From contig NZ_RHNY01000007.1 of NCBI RefSeq assembly GCF_003946345.1, forward strand, positions 62,001-126,000: a stretch of 64,000 nucleotides of DNA, given 5' to 3'. The DNA is from Levilactobacillus tongjiangensis. Lineage in GTDB: Bacteria; Bacillota; Bacilli; Lactobacillales; Lactobacillaceae. The notes beneath the pieces were generated by a model. It searched no databases and was not told where the DNA came from. It saw only the letters and a program-made list of their open reading frames with translations. Both the position numbers and the translations under genes were made by a program. Shown here piece after piece: positions 15,152-24,150 of this stretch; position 1 is the first letter of the stretch, and each line of letters opens with the position of its first letter.

Positions 15152-15742
15152 ATGAGACGATTTAGGCAGCTCCTCGTCATTGTCGTGTTAGTGATTGCGG
15201 CGGGTGTCGGCATCAGTCGCATCTTCCACAAGGCTACGAACACTGCCACGGTTCGCACCACGCAGACCGCGGCCAAACAGCCTAGCGCAGAAGCAAAAAC
15301 AATTAACTGGCGTGAACCGTCAGAAGATAAGGCTTATCCCAATCTGAAACAGCATCCGAATGCTTGGCTAGATGTCGATACTGGCCGGCAACGGGTGTAC
15401 GTTAAGGATGGCAGTCAGGTGCTCTACACCATGTACTGTTCGACGGGAACCGGTAAGAAGAATGGCACGCCGCACGGAACTTTTGCAATTCAGGAGGAAC
15501 GGGGCAAGTTCTTCTACAACCAGTCTTCCGGGGAAGGCGCCAAGTATTGGGTCTCCTGGAAGGACCATGGTATCTACCTGTTCCATACAGTGCCAACGGA
15601 CGCAAACGGAAATTATATTAAGAGTGAAGCCGAAGAATTAGGTAAGTCGGCCGCCTCACACGGGTGTGTGCGGTTGTCGGTTGCCGATGCGAAGTGGGTC
15701 TACAACAACGTTCCTACTGGAATGAAAGTTGTGGTGCACTAG
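15152..15742 (+). CDS. L,D-transpeptidase (YkuD domain)
   Basis: A 196-residue membrane-anchored L,D-transpeptidase that forms or remodels 3-3 peptide cross-links in the wall, or hydrolyses related bonds. The N-terminal segment LLVIVVLVIAAGVGISRIF is a signal anchor. The YkuD domain runs from about residue 72 (AWLDVDTGRQRVYVKDG) to the end. The catalytic motif SHGCVRLS (about residues 168-175) holds the nucleophilic Cys, and the conserved His lies upstream in DHGIYLFHTVPTD. Ribosome-binding site AAGGATAAAGGA. Monocistronic, with its own terminator. Confidence 0.92.
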   Translation: MRRFRQLLVIVVLVIAAGVGISRIFHKATNTATVRTTQTAAKQPSAEAKTINWREPSEDKAYPNLKQHPNAWLDVDTGRQRVYVKDGSQVLYTMYCSTGTGKKNGTPHGTFAIQEERGKFFYNQSSGEGAKYWVSWKDHGIYLFHTVPTDANGNYIKSEAEELGKSAASHGCVRLSVADAKWVYNNVPTGMKVVVH

Positions 15743-15756
15743 TCAGCAACGACTGA

Positions 15757-15786
15757 AAGTCTGGACATTTTGTCCAGGCTTTTTTG
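15757..15786 (+). terminator. Terminator after L,D-transpeptidase gene
   Basis: AGTCTGGAC pairs with GTCCAGGCT across ATTTT, followed by a T run, 15 bases after the stop. Confidence 0.85.
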
Positions 15787-15990
15787 TTTATGCGGTTGGC
15801 CGTGTACGCCCCCCGTTCGTCCGGACTGGTGGTTTATATTGATGTCAGTGCTTACGGAAGAGCGAGATGTGCGGGATGGCTATTATAAATTCATCTGGTC
15901 GCTGAGCTTAATATACGTGAAGTTCAGCGGTCAAAGTCGTACTGTTTAGACTTCGGTGTGGATGTCAGTTTTGATTAAGTTAAATACAAA

Positions 15991-16033
15991 TTAGCGTTAT
16001 AAACTCTTTTCCGAGTTTATAGCGCTTTTTCTT
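15991..16033 (+). terminator. Hairpin with T tract in non-coding stretch
   Basis: GCGTTATAAACTC pairs with GAGTTTATAGCGC around TTTTCC, then CTTTTTC. The surrounding 15,790-16,120 region holds no convincing gene; the hairpin may end an unrecognised small transcript. Confidence 0.55.
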
Positions 16034-16127
16034 TTACAGGCTTTAGAAACTTTCAGCGATAGTGCCAGATTAACAAGACTTTGTAGCCGGAAGAAGTCAG
16101 GGATGACGCCCGCGGCAGAGAAACTAA

Positions 16128-16163
16128 AAAAGGCTCGAGACCCAAACAGTCCCGAACCTTCAT
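16128..16163 (-). terminator. Terminator after PepI-like gene
   Basis: On the minus strand AAGGTTCGGGAC pairs with GTCTCGAGCCTT (two G-U pairs), followed by TTTTTAG, eleven bases after the stop. Confidence 0.75.
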
Positions 16164-16173
16164 AACAAAGAAA

Positions 16174-17085
16174 TTAAGCGTTAAAATTATCAGATTCAAC
16201 GTCGCGGATGAACGTTGCCAAATGGTCATAGTAAACCGGTGCGTTGTCGATCATGTGATGGTGACCACCCTCAGGCGTCGTTACGAAACGTGAGTGGGGG
16301 ATGAGTTCAGCCATTTTCTTACCAGTAGCGATTGGCATGGTTTCGTGTTCACCAAAGGTCAACAGGGTTGGAACCTTGATTTCCTTCAAGTGTTCACGGA
16401 AGTTCCATTCCTTCAGCTTACCCTTGATGACGAATTCGTTATCACCTTGGAAAGCACCGTAAACGTCGGTAGCCATCGTGCTGATCAAATGGGAAATGGC
16501 AGCGGGCTTCTTCCGGTCCACGTAGCCATCGTTTAAGATGTCCACGTAACTCTGATACTTAGGGTCGTCGTAGTTGCCATCAGCTTCAACCTGTTTCATG
16601 TAAGCAACTTGGTCGGCAGACAGTGCGGTTTCTCGAATATGGTTGATGCTTTCAACGTATTCATCGATGTTATCAACCATGGACGAAATGATGGCACCCT
16701 TTAAATGTTGACCATACTTGGCAGCGTACATTTGAACTAAAGCGCCACCCCATGATTGGCCAATCAGGTAAAATTTGTCGATACCTAATTTTTGACGAAC
16801 TTCTTCAACTTCGTCCAAGAAGTAGTCGTAAGTCAGGTACTTCTTAGCGGTTTCAGGGTCACTGAAGTCAGGTTGGTCTGAGTACCATGAGCCAAGTTGG
16901 TCGTACATGTGGACCTGAACGTTAAGTCCCTGTTTAGCTAATTGTTTCGCGGTATCTTCCCAGTATTCGTGGTTACCACCAGGGCCACCGTGTAGTGCCA
17001 GCAGGTGAATATCACCGGTGCCTTGGGTGTTGGTCCAGAGATGGTAGCCGTTGTCTAACGTAATAATCGTGGTGCCTTGTTTCAT
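16174..17085 (-). CDS. Proline iminopeptidase-type alpha/beta hydrolase
   Basis: A 303-residue cytosolic alpha/beta hydrolase of family S33, matching lactobacillus PepI/PepR-type prolyl aminopeptidases that release N-terminal proline from peptides. The oxyanion motif LLALHGGPGGNHEYW is at about residues 28-42. The nucleophile elbow GQSWGGAL is at about 109-116, the acidic residue lies in LTFGEHETMPIATG and the catalytic His in EGGHHHMIDN near residue 275. It is next to pepX on the same strand but separated from it by repeat R copy 2. With PepX it would complete hydrolysis of proline-rich peptides imported by Opp. Confidence 0.85.
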   Translation of the reverse strand: MKQGTTIITLDNGYHLWTNTQGTGDIHLLALHGGPGGNHEYWEDTAKQLAKQGLNVQVHMYDQLGSWYSDQPDFSDPETAKKYLTYDYFLDEVEEVRQKLGIDKFYLIGQSWGGALVQMYAAKYGQHLKGAIISSMVDNIDEYVESINHIRETALSADQVAYMKQVEADGNYDDPKYQSYVDILNDGYVDRKKPAAISHLISTMATDVYGAFQGDNEFVIKGKLKEWNFREHLKEIKVPTLLTFGEHETMPIATGKKMAELIPHSRFVTTPEGGHHHMIDNAPVYYDHLATFIRDVESDNFNA

Positions 17086-17167
17086 GGAAGATCCCCCGTT
17101 TCTAATTAAGTTATTATTATTCTATCACTGTTGTCTCAAAATCGAAACCGACTTCTCTGTAATGAAT

Positions 17168-17342
17168 GAGAGTGGGACAGAAGGCGGTTAGTCAATGAGC
17201 ATTAACGTCGATAGACGAATAATCCCGATTTTGGATTGTTTGTCTATCGGGGTTAAGCGGAGTTGACTGCCTGTTGTCGCACGTTTCGACCATAGACGTT
17301 CGGAGTGCAAAATGGGCCTGGGACTTTTGTCCCAGACCCATT
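17168..17342 (+). repeat. Dispersed structured repeat R, copy 2
   Basis: Inverted homologue of 3123-3302. Starts GAGAGTGGGACAGAAGGCGG and ends in the hairpin TGGGCCTGGGAC-TTTT-GTCCCAGACCCA (17313-17342), which on the minus strand is followed by TTTTGC and so can terminate pepX transcripts. Confidence 0.8.
17313..17342 (-). terminator. Terminator after pepX
   Basis: TGGGTCTGGGAC and GTCCCAGGCCCA on the minus strand, loop AAAA, followed by TTTTGC, 16 bases after the pepX stop. It is the hairpin end of repeat R copy 2. Confidence 0.7.
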
Positions 17343-17358
17343 CATGATTGAAAACTGA

Positions 17359-19791
17359 TTATTCAGCCAAATGGGGTAATTCCAGCGCTGCGTGTTCCAA
17401 GTTGATGGAGTACTGCAGGTCCTGGTTTCCCCGCACAGTCATACCAAAGTCCGTAGCGTAGATGACCAATCCTAACTGGTGACCCGCTAACAAACGGTAG
17501 TGAGTTGGCTGAAGGGTTACCCGTAAGCGATAGAACTGGTTCGGTTTCAGCTCATCAATCTGGTAGGCGTTGGTCCGATTTTGTAGGTTGCGGTGACCCT
17601 TGGTAATCATCTTCCAGGGCGTAGGGGCTGTCGTCTGAAATTCACGCAGGCTATCTTCGCGCCAGTGGAATCCTTCGTCTAATGATACGCGAAGTGGGGT
17701 GGGTGAAACGCCTAGCCGCTTAGCCTCGCCATAGTCGACCAGCTGAAAACTCAGGAGACCAACGGGTTGGTTAACGGCGACCTCTAAGGTGATGGTTGGC
17801 TTTCCATCGAGGACTTGATCCTTGGTCAGGACGGCCGACTTGAACCGTAACCGGTGGCCCTTCAGTGGGGAATCGTCGTTTAACAGGTCTCGTTGCCAAC
17901 TGGTAACGTCGTGGGTGTACGCTTGATACTGTGCATCTGGCAATTGGTCGTTAAAGCTGACCGCTGCCTTGAGGGGGGCGTTGGTCGTGGCGACCAATTC
18001 CTCTGGCTGCAGGTTCAACGTGGTGACGGGGTTAGTTGGCGCGTCCCAGTCTTCATAACTGTGCCAAGTTTCGGGTTGCACGTTGTCTTGAATAATGACG
18101 TTTGGCAACAATGTTTCAGCCTGATTGTCGACGTCCAGCAGCTCGTGGGTCAGCCACAGGTTGACGATGTCGGTGTAGTCGATCGAGCGAAAGGCGTTGA
18201 TATAAATGTGTTGGCCCTGGTGAAGAATCAGCTTCTTGGTAACGGGCAAGTCGCGAACAGCGTTCCACAAGTTGTTCACGTTGCGGGGTTTCACGTTCCA
18301 GTCGTTCAGGCCATGGACCAGTAACAAATCAGCCTTGATATTCTTCGCGTTCTTCAGGTAGTTGCGGGCGTCCCAGAAGCGATTGTAGCTGCCAGTCGTC
18401 CGGTCTTGGCCGCTGGTAATGGCAGCCAGGTCAGCCTGCCACTTGGCCTGAATGCGGTGGTAGTCGCCAGCTTGCAGTTGACGGCTGAACGTTTCCTCGG
18501 CCAGTACATCCGCATCCTCACCGGGGAAACCGCCGGGGGCAACGACCAAACCACCATCACGGTAGTAGTCGTACCAGTTGGAAATAGCAGCTTCACTGAT
18601 GACCGTCTTCAGACCGGCTACTCCGGTCGTCGCGGCGGCCGTGGCCAGCGTTCCCAGGTAGGAACGGCCGGTCATGGCGATGGCGTGATTGCTCCACCAA
18701 GCGGGAATCGCCTGGGTGGCTTCTCTGCTGGTAAAGGCAGTGCGATTACCCGCTAACCATTCGATGATTGCTATGGTGGATGTGGTTTCCTCAGGGTCCC
18801 CAGTGGTGCGGAGGCCGTCAGAATCCAGCGTACCAATTCCAGCAGCGTAGACGATGGCAAATCCACGAGCCAAGAAGTAGTCGTTTAACGTGTAGGAACT
18901 TTCCCGGGCAAAGCTTTCCGTGGCCGTGGTGGTCGAAGTCGTCACGGGACGAGGAGCGGGAATTGGCGTCGTATCTGGTTCAGCTAACACATCCTCACGC
19001 GTTAGATGGTTGGGTTCTTGCGGTGTCAGGGGTACGTTGACATCGTGCATCATCTGGTCACCAGCCTCGTCGTTTGTCCCCTGATTGTAAGGACTAGCAG
19101 TGTAGAGAACGGGGACCTTTAACCCAGCGGCAGTTTCCGCCGGCCGCAAGATTTCGGCCTTTAGCAGGTCCCGTTTACCATCGTGGTCCGTATCCTGGGG
19201 ACTTTCGACGTAAACGACTTCACGAATCAACTGAGTCGTGTCGAAGACGGCCTGGGCTTTACCATTAAAAATCAGTGGCTTGGTGACAGCGGCATCGTGG
19301 AGGAATGGTGCAAAGTAGCCGTGGGTCGTCAGGTGGTCTAAGAAAGACTGACCATTTTTAGTGTGGGTCGTTAGAAGCAGGTACCAAGCTTGCTTCAACT
19401 CGGCCATCGTAAAATTAGCGGCCTGGTGATCACTGACGGGCAGCTGGATTTTCGCCATAGCTACCAGCGGGTCAGCGAGGTCAAAGTCGTCGCCGACAGT
19501 GAAGCCCAGCCGTTGCAGAGCTAAGTTGTAAAATACGGTGACGGGAACGGCATCGTGCTGGCTTAAGAAGTCAGCACCGTCCCTGTCAGGGGTGGCCATT
19601 AGGTTGTGGAGCTGTTGGCTTACCCGTTGATCGGTGGTAAATTCTGGCCAGCTACGATCATAGAAGTCCCAGAGCAGTTGACTGGGGGTCGTGAGGGTCT
19701 GATTGGTATCATCTAAAAAGTGAATCATGTGAAGTTCGTCGAGGGCCTGAGCAGGTGCTGTGGGCCGAATGGCAAATTGTTGGTTACGCAT
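17359..19791 (-). CDS. pepX: X-prolyl dipeptidyl aminopeptidase PepX
   Basis: An 810-residue serine peptidase of family S15, which removes X-Pro dipeptides from peptide N-termini in the cytosol. It has the usual lactobacillus length (about 790-810). The N-terminal helical domain starts [20 protein letters not shown]. The catalytic domain carries [20 protein letters not shown] and the nucleophile in [14 protein letters not shown]. The acid lies in [13 protein letters not shown] and the His in [10 protein letters not shown]. The C-terminal part ([10 protein letters not shown] to ALELPHLAE) is the beta-sandwich. It begins 37 bases after the stop of the APC permease on the same strand with no terminator between, so the two are likely co-transcribed. 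Confidence 0.97.
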   Translation of the reverse strand: MRNQQFAIRPTAPAQALDELHMIHFLDDTNQTLTTPSQLLWDFYDRSWPEFTTDQRVSQQLHNLMATPDRDGADFLSQHDAVPVTVFYNLALQRLGFTVGDDFDLADPLVAMAKIQLPVSDHQAANFTMAELKQAWYLLLTTHTKNGQSFLDHLTTHGYFAPFLHDAAVTKPLIFNGKAQAVFDTTQLIREVVYVESPQDTDHDGKRDLLKAEILRPAETAAGLKVPVLYTASPYNQGTNDEAGDQMMHDVNVPLTPQEPNHLTREDVLAEPDTTPIPAPRPVTTSTTTATESFARESSYTLNDYFLARGFAIVYAAGIGTLDSDGLRTTGDPEETTSTIAIIEWLAGNRTAFTSREATQAIPAWWSNHAIAMTGRSYLGTLATAAATTGVAGLKTVISEAAISNWYDYYRDGGLVVAPGGFPGEDADVLAEETFSRQLQAGDYHRIQAKWQADLAAITSGQDRTTGSYNRFWDARNYLKNAKNIKADLLLVHGLNDWNVKPRNVNNLWNAVRDLPVTKKLILHQGQHIYINAFRSIDYTDIVNLWLTHELLDVDNQAETLLPNVIIQDNVQPETWHSYEDWDAPTNPVTTLNLQPEELVATTNAPLKAAVSFNDQLPDAQYQAYTHDVTSWQRDLLNDDSPLKGHRLRFKSAVLTKDQVLDGKPTITLEVAVNQPVGLLSFQLVDYGEAKRLGVSPTPLRVSLDEGFHWREDSLREFQTTAPTPWKMITKGHRNLQNRTNAYQIDELKPNQFYRLRVTLQPTHYRLLAGHQLGLVIYATDFGMTVRGNQDLQYSINLEHAALELPHLAE

Positions 19792-19828
19792 AAATTTCGC
19801 CTACCTTATCAATTTTGCAAAGTAACTA

Positions 19829-21226
19829 TTAATCTTCTTGGTCGTTGAGTCGACTGTGGTGTAAACCATAGCTGAAGTAAATGACAAGTCCTAAGGCAAA
19901 CCAAATCGTGGAGGCAATCCAAGTTTCAGCGGGTAATTGAAGCATCATGCCGAAACACAGTAAGCCAGAAATGATTGGTAGGACGGGATACCAGGGGACC
20001 TTGAATCCAGAGTTTTGGGGCAGGTTGGGCAGATGCCGCAGCCGAATGATCCCAAAGGAAACGAAGAGGAAGGCCACCAGAGTACCAATGTTGACCAGGT
20101 TGGTCAGCTGGGCCAGTGGCACGAAGCCACCTAGCAGGGCGATAACGATGGTGATGACCGCCAGACTGTTCTTGGGCGTTCCCGTTTGGTCGTCAATTTT
20201 GCCGAGGAACTTGGGCAGCAGGCCGTCTCGGCCAATCGAGTAGATCAATCGTGAAGAACTGTAGATCATCGTGACCATCATGGTGAACATCCCTGCGAGT
20301 GCACCCAAAGAAATGATCCCGGAGGTCCAGTTCTGGTGAACCAGGGTCAGCGCAAATGCGACCGGATCCGCCACGTTCAACCGGGTGTAGTGGACCATCC
20401 CGGTGAGAACCACAGCAACCAGCATGTAGAGCACGGACGCTACGATGAGGGTGCCGATGATTCCGATGGGCATGTTCTTCTTAGGATTTTTCACTTCGGC
20501 AGCTGAGGCAGAAACCACGTCAAAGCCGAGGTAAGCAAAGAAGACGGTTGAAGCGCCCCGCAGAATCCCCTTAGTCCCAAAGGGGGCAAAGGGTTGCCAG
20601 TTGCTGGGCTTAACGTAGAAAACGCCGACGATAACGAAGAGGATGATGATGGCAATCTTAACGAAGACAATCAGGTTGTTGATCCGCATGGATTCACGCA
20701 TCCCCCGATTTAACAGCCAGCTGATGAAGAGTACCACTAAGATGGCGACCACGTTCCCGTACGTCCCGTGTGCGGGGTCGTAGGGGCCGGTGACGGCCGT
20801 GGGGAGGCTGAGGTGGAAGCCGGCTAGAAACGAATTAAAATAGGCACCAAACGAATTGGCGACCGCCGCGACGGCGAGGACGTACTCTAGGATCAACGCC
20901 CAGCCAAGAATCCAGCCGATGATTTCGCCGAAGACCAGGTTCCCGTAAGAATAGGCGGAACCAGCAACGGGTAGAACGGAGGCAAACTCGGCGTAGCACA
21001 TGGCCGCGGTGGAACAGACGATGGCGGCCAACAGGAACGACAGGACAATGCCGGGCCCACTGTACTGGGCGGCGATTGTACCGGGGAGAATGAAAATCCC
21101 GGTCCCGATGACGGCCCCAATTCCGAGTGACATGAGATCCTTTGCTGACATGGTCTTGGCAAAGTGTTGGTCACTCTTTAAATAATTATCTAAGCGTTCG
21201 CGCCGAAAAATTCGCGAAATAGCCAT
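19829..21226 (-). CDS. APC-superfamily amino acid permease (cationic amino acid transporter-like)
   Basis: A 465-residue permease with twelve hydrophobic segments of the APC superfamily, CAT/YfnA-like subgroup. The N-terminal cytoplasmic stretch (RRERLDNYLKSDQHFAKTMSAKDL) leads into LMSLGIGAVIGTGIFILPGT, the unwound TM1 substrate motif. FFAYLGFDVVSASAAEVKNP (about residues 220-240) is the conserved TM6 region. The substrate is an amino acid, probably taken up by proton symport; the exact one is not readable. The leader contains a 16-bp palindrome (21359-21374) and a promoter at 21425-21454. Probably co-transcribed with pepX. Confidence 0.9.
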   Translation of the reverse strand: MAISRIFRRERLDNYLKSDQHFAKTMSAKDLMSLGIGAVIGTGIFILPGTIAAQYSGPGIVLSFLLAAIVCSTAAMCYAEFASVLPVAGSAYSYGNLVFGEIIGWILGWALILEYVLAVAAVANSFGAYFNSFLAGFHLSLPTAVTGPYDPAHGTYGNVVAILVVLFISWLLNRGMRESMRINNLIVFVKIAIIILFVIVGVFYVKPSNWQPFAPFGTKGILRGASTVFFAYLGFDVVSASAAEVKNPKKNMPIGIIGTLIVASVLYMLVAVVLTGMVHYTRLNVADPVAFALTLVHQNWTSGIISLGALAGMFTMMVTMIYSSSRLIYSIGRDGLLPKFLGKIDDQTGTPKNSLAVITIVIALLGGFVPLAQLTNLVNIGTLVAFLFVSFGIIRLRHLPNLPQNSGFKVPWYPVLPIISGLLCFGMMLQLPAETWIASTIWFALGLVIYFSYGLHHSRLNDQED

Positions 21227-21358
21227 TAAAAAGCCTCCTTATGTAGGTAACACGATGGGGTCATCTATCTAATGAAAGAATTAGTTTAAAAAAAGATGAT
21301 AGCAAATTGTGGCCAAAGTTGATGTCACAATGGTTAAATGACCGGTTAAGTTAATAAA

Positions 21359-21374
21359 AAGAAAACGTTTTCTT
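21359..21374. promoter_or_regulatory. Perfect palindrome AAGAAAACGTTTTCTT, cre-like operator
   Basis: A 16-bp perfect palindrome about 50 bases downstream of the predicted APC permease promoter. The central AACGTT and flanking G..C resemble CcpA/LacI-family sites, but the outer T and A of the cre consensus are swapped. It could act as a roadblock operator. Confidence 0.45.
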
Positions 21375-21424
21375 CCATATTAATAGGTGAATCCCGTCCG
21401 TGTCAAAACGGTGATATCTCGGAT

Positions 21425-21454
21425 AGTGTACCCTAGACTTAAATTAAAAGTCAA
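21425..21454 (-). promoter_or_regulatory. Promoter of the APC permease-pepX unit
   Basis: On the minus strand TTGACT (21454-21449), 18 bases, TACACT (21430-21425). It gives a leader of about 190 bases. Confidence 0.6.
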
Positions 21455-21560
21455 TGAGAGTTGGGTAGACTTTTACCGAAAGTCAGATAAAATTACCCCA
21501 CGCGCTTCGTTTTCGTTCTAAAATAGAGCCAGTATGAGTGAAATGAGGAGGCAAATAGCC

Positions 21561-21989
21561 ATGATTACCGAAAGAGCCAGCGGTGCAGTGGTCTACCGTT
21601 TGGAAAACGACCAACCGCAATATTTATTATTAAAGAGTGCCACCAGTAATTTCTGGGGATTTCCCAAGGGCCACGTCGAAGGTACTGAGAGTGACATTGA
21701 AACGGCCGTTCGAGAGATTCGGGAGGAGACTAGTTTAGAGGTCGCCATCAATCCGGAATTCCACGCGGACTTAGATTACGATATGAAAAACGGTCATCAC
21801 AAACACGTGGTTCTCTACACGGCGCTAGTTCCTGGCGACGTACAGATCAAACGGCAGGTGGAAGAAATCAGTGAATATGGCTGGTTTGACTTTGCCACGG
21901 CCCATGATAAGTTGACTTTTGATAATTTGAAGAGCCTGTTATCAATGGCGAATGACTATCTGACGGGGGACGCGCAGGATGGAGAATAA
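21561..21989 (+). CDS. Nudix hydrolase (Ap4A hydrolase-like)
   Basis: A 142-residue Nudix protein. The complete Nudix box GHVEGTESDIETAVREIREE followed by TSL (about residues 34-56) binds the catalytic metals. The start ITERASGAVVYRLENDQ and the YLLLKSATSNFWGFPKGH segment match bis(5'-nucleosyl)-tetraphosphatases that clear Ap4A. The ATG at 21561 is preceded by GAGGAGG; the frame is open for nine further codons upstream. It overlaps the following kinase-like gene by 11 bases, indicating a coupled pair of nucleotide-handling enzymes. Confidence 0.88.
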   Translation: MITERASGAVVYRLENDQPQYLLLKSATSNFWGFPKGHVEGTESDIETAVREIREETSLEVAINPEFHADLDYDMKNGHHKHVVLYTALVPGDVQIKRQVEEISEYGWFDFATAHDKLTFDNLKSLLSMANDYLTGDAQDGE

Positions 21990-22554
21990 GGTCATCGTGA
22001 TTACCGGTGCAACTGGGACCGGTAAGACGACCGTCCAAGATTATTTGGTCAGTCACTATCCAGTTACCAAGATCATTACCCACACCACCCGACCACCCCG
22101 TCAGGGCGAAGTTGATGGGACGGACTACTACTTTGAAACGGAAGAAAGTTTTCCCAAGAATCACTACCTGGAATCGGTGGTGTATGCAGGTTATCACTAT
22201 GGTTCCTCGCGGGAGGGCATCACGGCGGGATTCAAACGCGCACCGTTCACGGCCATTGTTTTGGATGGCAAGGGTGCCATCACCTACGCGCAACAACTGG
22301 GTGAACAGGCAGTGATCCTCTTCCTAACGGTCAGCGACTCGGCCAAGTTGGCTCACCGCCTTTCCAAGCGGGGGGATGATGAGACCATGATGGCGCAACG
22401 GCTAGCCAGTCCGGAATACCATCGGGATCTGACCATGCCACTGGCGCTGCGAGGCCACGCTATTCAGCTGAACAATGACAACTGGGCACAGACTCAGGTG
22501 AAGCTGGATGAGCTGATGGCAGGGCTTCAGCGGTCTGAGGCAGCTGATAGTTGA
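21979..22554 (+). CDS. Guanylate kinase-like P-loop protein
   Basis: A 191-residue P-loop protein related to guanylate kinase. The P-loop is GATGTGKTT (about residues 10-18). The GMP-binding part shows THTTRPPRQGEVDGTDYYFE (about 36-55) with the conserved TRPPR and DGxDYYF motifs. The C-terminal lid (RLSKRGDDETMMAQRL) is of the expected type. It is likely a second copy beside the housekeeping gmk, because that gene normally sits beside rpoZ/priA, not beside a Nudix gene. Whether it acts on GMP, dGMP or another substrate is not known. Confidence 0.8.
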   Translation: MENKVIVITGATGTGKTTVQDYLVSHYPVTKIITHTTRPPRQGEVDGTDYYFETEESFPKNHYLESVVYAGYHYGSSREGITAGFKRAPFTAIVLDGKGAITYAQQLGEQAVILFLTVSDSAKLAHRLSKRGDDETMMAQRLASPEYHRDLTMPLALRGHAIQLNNDNWAQTQVKLDELMAGLQRSEAADS

Positions 22555-22625
22555 GTTTCATCCTAAGTATGCTAAACTAACAAGGAATTCGGCAAAATAT
22601 TGTTACCTTGGGTGTGTTAGGTTTA

Positions 22626-22777
22626 CGCCTTACCGGGCAAGGAAAATAGGCTGGAACACTGTGAACACGATTTTGAGCCAAAGAGCGGTCTCAAAACTCG
22701 GTTCTACCTAACCACGGGAAAGCACCGTGCTAAGGTAGTGCCACGGCTGAGCCTATTTCCCTCGCCCTCACGGCTAA
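22626..22777 (+). repeat. Branched palindromic element E, copy 5 (short subtype)
   Basis: Outer arms GGAAAATAGGCT and AGCCTATTTCC. Apex hairpin TTTTGAGCC-AAAGAGC-GGTCTCAAAA, then CTACCTAACCACGG/CCGTGCTAAGGTAG. The third hairpin is absent. Closest to copy 10. Confidence 0.85.
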
Positions 22778-22867
22778 CGGTGGTGGTATAATTTTTTGCC
22801 GGTTACTGGTGAATTAAGTAATCATTGAACTTAGTTAATTTTGTAATTGTGGCTAGTTTCAGCCTAG

Positions 22868-23013
22868 AGGGCGTCAAATATGGGCTCAGGCGCTTCGTTG
22901 TTCTTAGCCGTTTACGGCTTAGAACAAGGCCAAGCTTTGAGACTCACGTTGTTGGTGAGGCTCAAAGTTGTGCCGGCACCGTTCCAGCCCATATTTGGCG
23001 CCCGGCAAGGCGG
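22868..23013 (-). repeat. Branched palindromic element E, copy 6 (short subtype)
   Basis: Outer arms GGGCGTCAAATATGGGCT and AGCCCATATTTGGCGCCC. Inner TTGTTCTTAGCCGT/ACGGCTTAGAACAA hairpin and CTTTGAG/CTCAAAG. Ends 53 bases before the Fur-family gene; paired with copy 5. Confidence 0.85.
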
Positions 23014-23066
23014 ACACACCCACAGTAAAAGAACAAGTAATCAATCAATGAAGGAGGCCGCCCATC

Positions 23067-23525
23067 ATGGCAGAATCTTTAACCGCCGCTGTGACCATTT
23101 TGCGGAACAATAAATTGAAGCTGACCAAGCAACGGCACGCACTCTTAGAGTTTTTGCTGACCAACCAGGGCCACTACACGGATGTGGTGGCTGTGGATGC
23201 TTACATGCGGACGGAATTTCCGGGGATGAGTCATAACACGGTGTACCGCAACCTCAAGGAATTTGAAGAGGTGGGCATCGTTGAACAGAACACCGAACAA
23301 GAACGCGCGCGGGTCAAGTATCAGTGTGACTTCCATCACCAACATCATCACCACTTTATTTGTCAGCATTGTGGGAAGGTTATCGAGTTACAAATGTGCC
23401 CGATGGACTTTTTTACGGATCAATTACCTGGCGCTGAAATCACGGGACACAGCTTCGAATTGTATGGTCTGTGTGCCGAATGCAAAGCAGCTGGTGTGAG
23501 TGACCAAGACTTAGTCAAAAATTAA
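23067..23525 (+). CDS. Fur-family metalloregulator (PerR/Fur/Zur type)
   Basis: A 152-residue transcription repressor. The N-terminal winged helix includes KLTKQRHALLEFLL and the recognition region MSHNTVYRNLKEFEEVGIV (about residues 53-71). The dimerisation domain has the histidine-rich CDFHHQHHHHFICQHCGKVIEL, and the structural zinc site is built from CQHC and CAEC (about residues 100 and 139). Which metal or peroxide it senses cannot be told. GGAGG precedes the ATG by ten bases. Confidence 0.9.
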   Translation: MAESLTAAVTILRNNKLKLTKQRHALLEFLLTNQGHYTDVVAVDAYMRTEFPGMSHNTVYRNLKEFEEVGIVEQNTEQERARVKYQCDFHHQHHHHFICQHCGKVIELQMCPMDFFTDQLPGAEITGHSFELYGLCAECKAAGVSDQDLVKN

Positions 23526-23602
23526 GAGAATTTTGAGAGATTTTTGGCTTAAATGTGGGACAATGAAGTCTAATTAGGTAAAGACGTAAGGAGGAATGAC
23601 AC

Positions 23603-24130
23603 ATGGCGTACCGGACACCACCTTTTATCACGCCATTTGCAATTGTTTCGATGGCCCTGGCTCTCGGAGCAACGAACGTGGTGACGAACACGGTCACCAA
23701 GTCTAATGAAGGGGCCTCGCGGGTTTCCAACACCAGTTCATCATTAGTTAGTGGCCTATCATCGAACGATTCTAAAAAGAAAGACAGCGATGACAGTAGT
23801 AAGAAGGAGTCTGATTCTTCTAAGAAGGACAGCAGTAGCGATGAATCATCAGACAGTTCATCCACGGACACGCAAAGTTCTTCGGCGGACACGACTTCTG
23901 ATACGGAATCATCCCACGCGACAACAACGGGGAATACTGGGACGACGTCTAAGAAGAAAAACTCTAGTTCAACGGCGACTAACAACAATAACAACACCAA
24001 TGATACGACGGATGACACCACCGACAGTGGCAGCACGACTGGTGATACGACTGACGACACGCAGAGTGCCCAGACGTACAGTCATTCGGCGGCTAATACG
24101 ACCGACGGCACAACCAGTGCAGGTCAATAA
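23603..24130 (+). CDS. Ser/Asp/Thr-rich surface-exposed protein, unknown function
   Basis: A 175-residue low-complexity protein. A single N-terminal hydrophobic segment (PFITPFAIVSMALALGATNVV) looks like a signal anchor. From about residue 45 on it is almost only Ser, Thr, Asp, Lys and Asn, including an SKKKDSDDSSKKESDSSKKD tract, an NNNNNTNDTT stretch and DDTTDSGS repeats. No LPXTG motif. Such a tail is expected to be unstructured outside the membrane and could be glycosylated. AAGGAGGAATGACAC precedes the ATG. It is followed 20 bases later by the membrane-protein gene. Confidence 0.75.
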   Translation: MAYRTPPFITPFAIVSMALALGATNVVTNTVTKSNEGASRVSNTSSSLVSGLSSNDSKKKDSDDSSKKESDSSKKDSSSDESSDSSSTDTQSSSADTTSDTESSHATTTGNTGTTSKKKNSSSTATNNNNNTNDTTDDTTDSGSTTGDTTDDTQSAQTYSHSAANTTDGTTSAGQ

Positions 24131-24150
24131 GAGAGGAGGGCGAATCATTT

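Noticed and set aside
15790-16120. A possible degraded gene in the gap between the L,D-transpeptidase and PepI-like genes
   Set aside because: No frame of useful length or protein-like composition was seen on either strand; only hairpins are supported.
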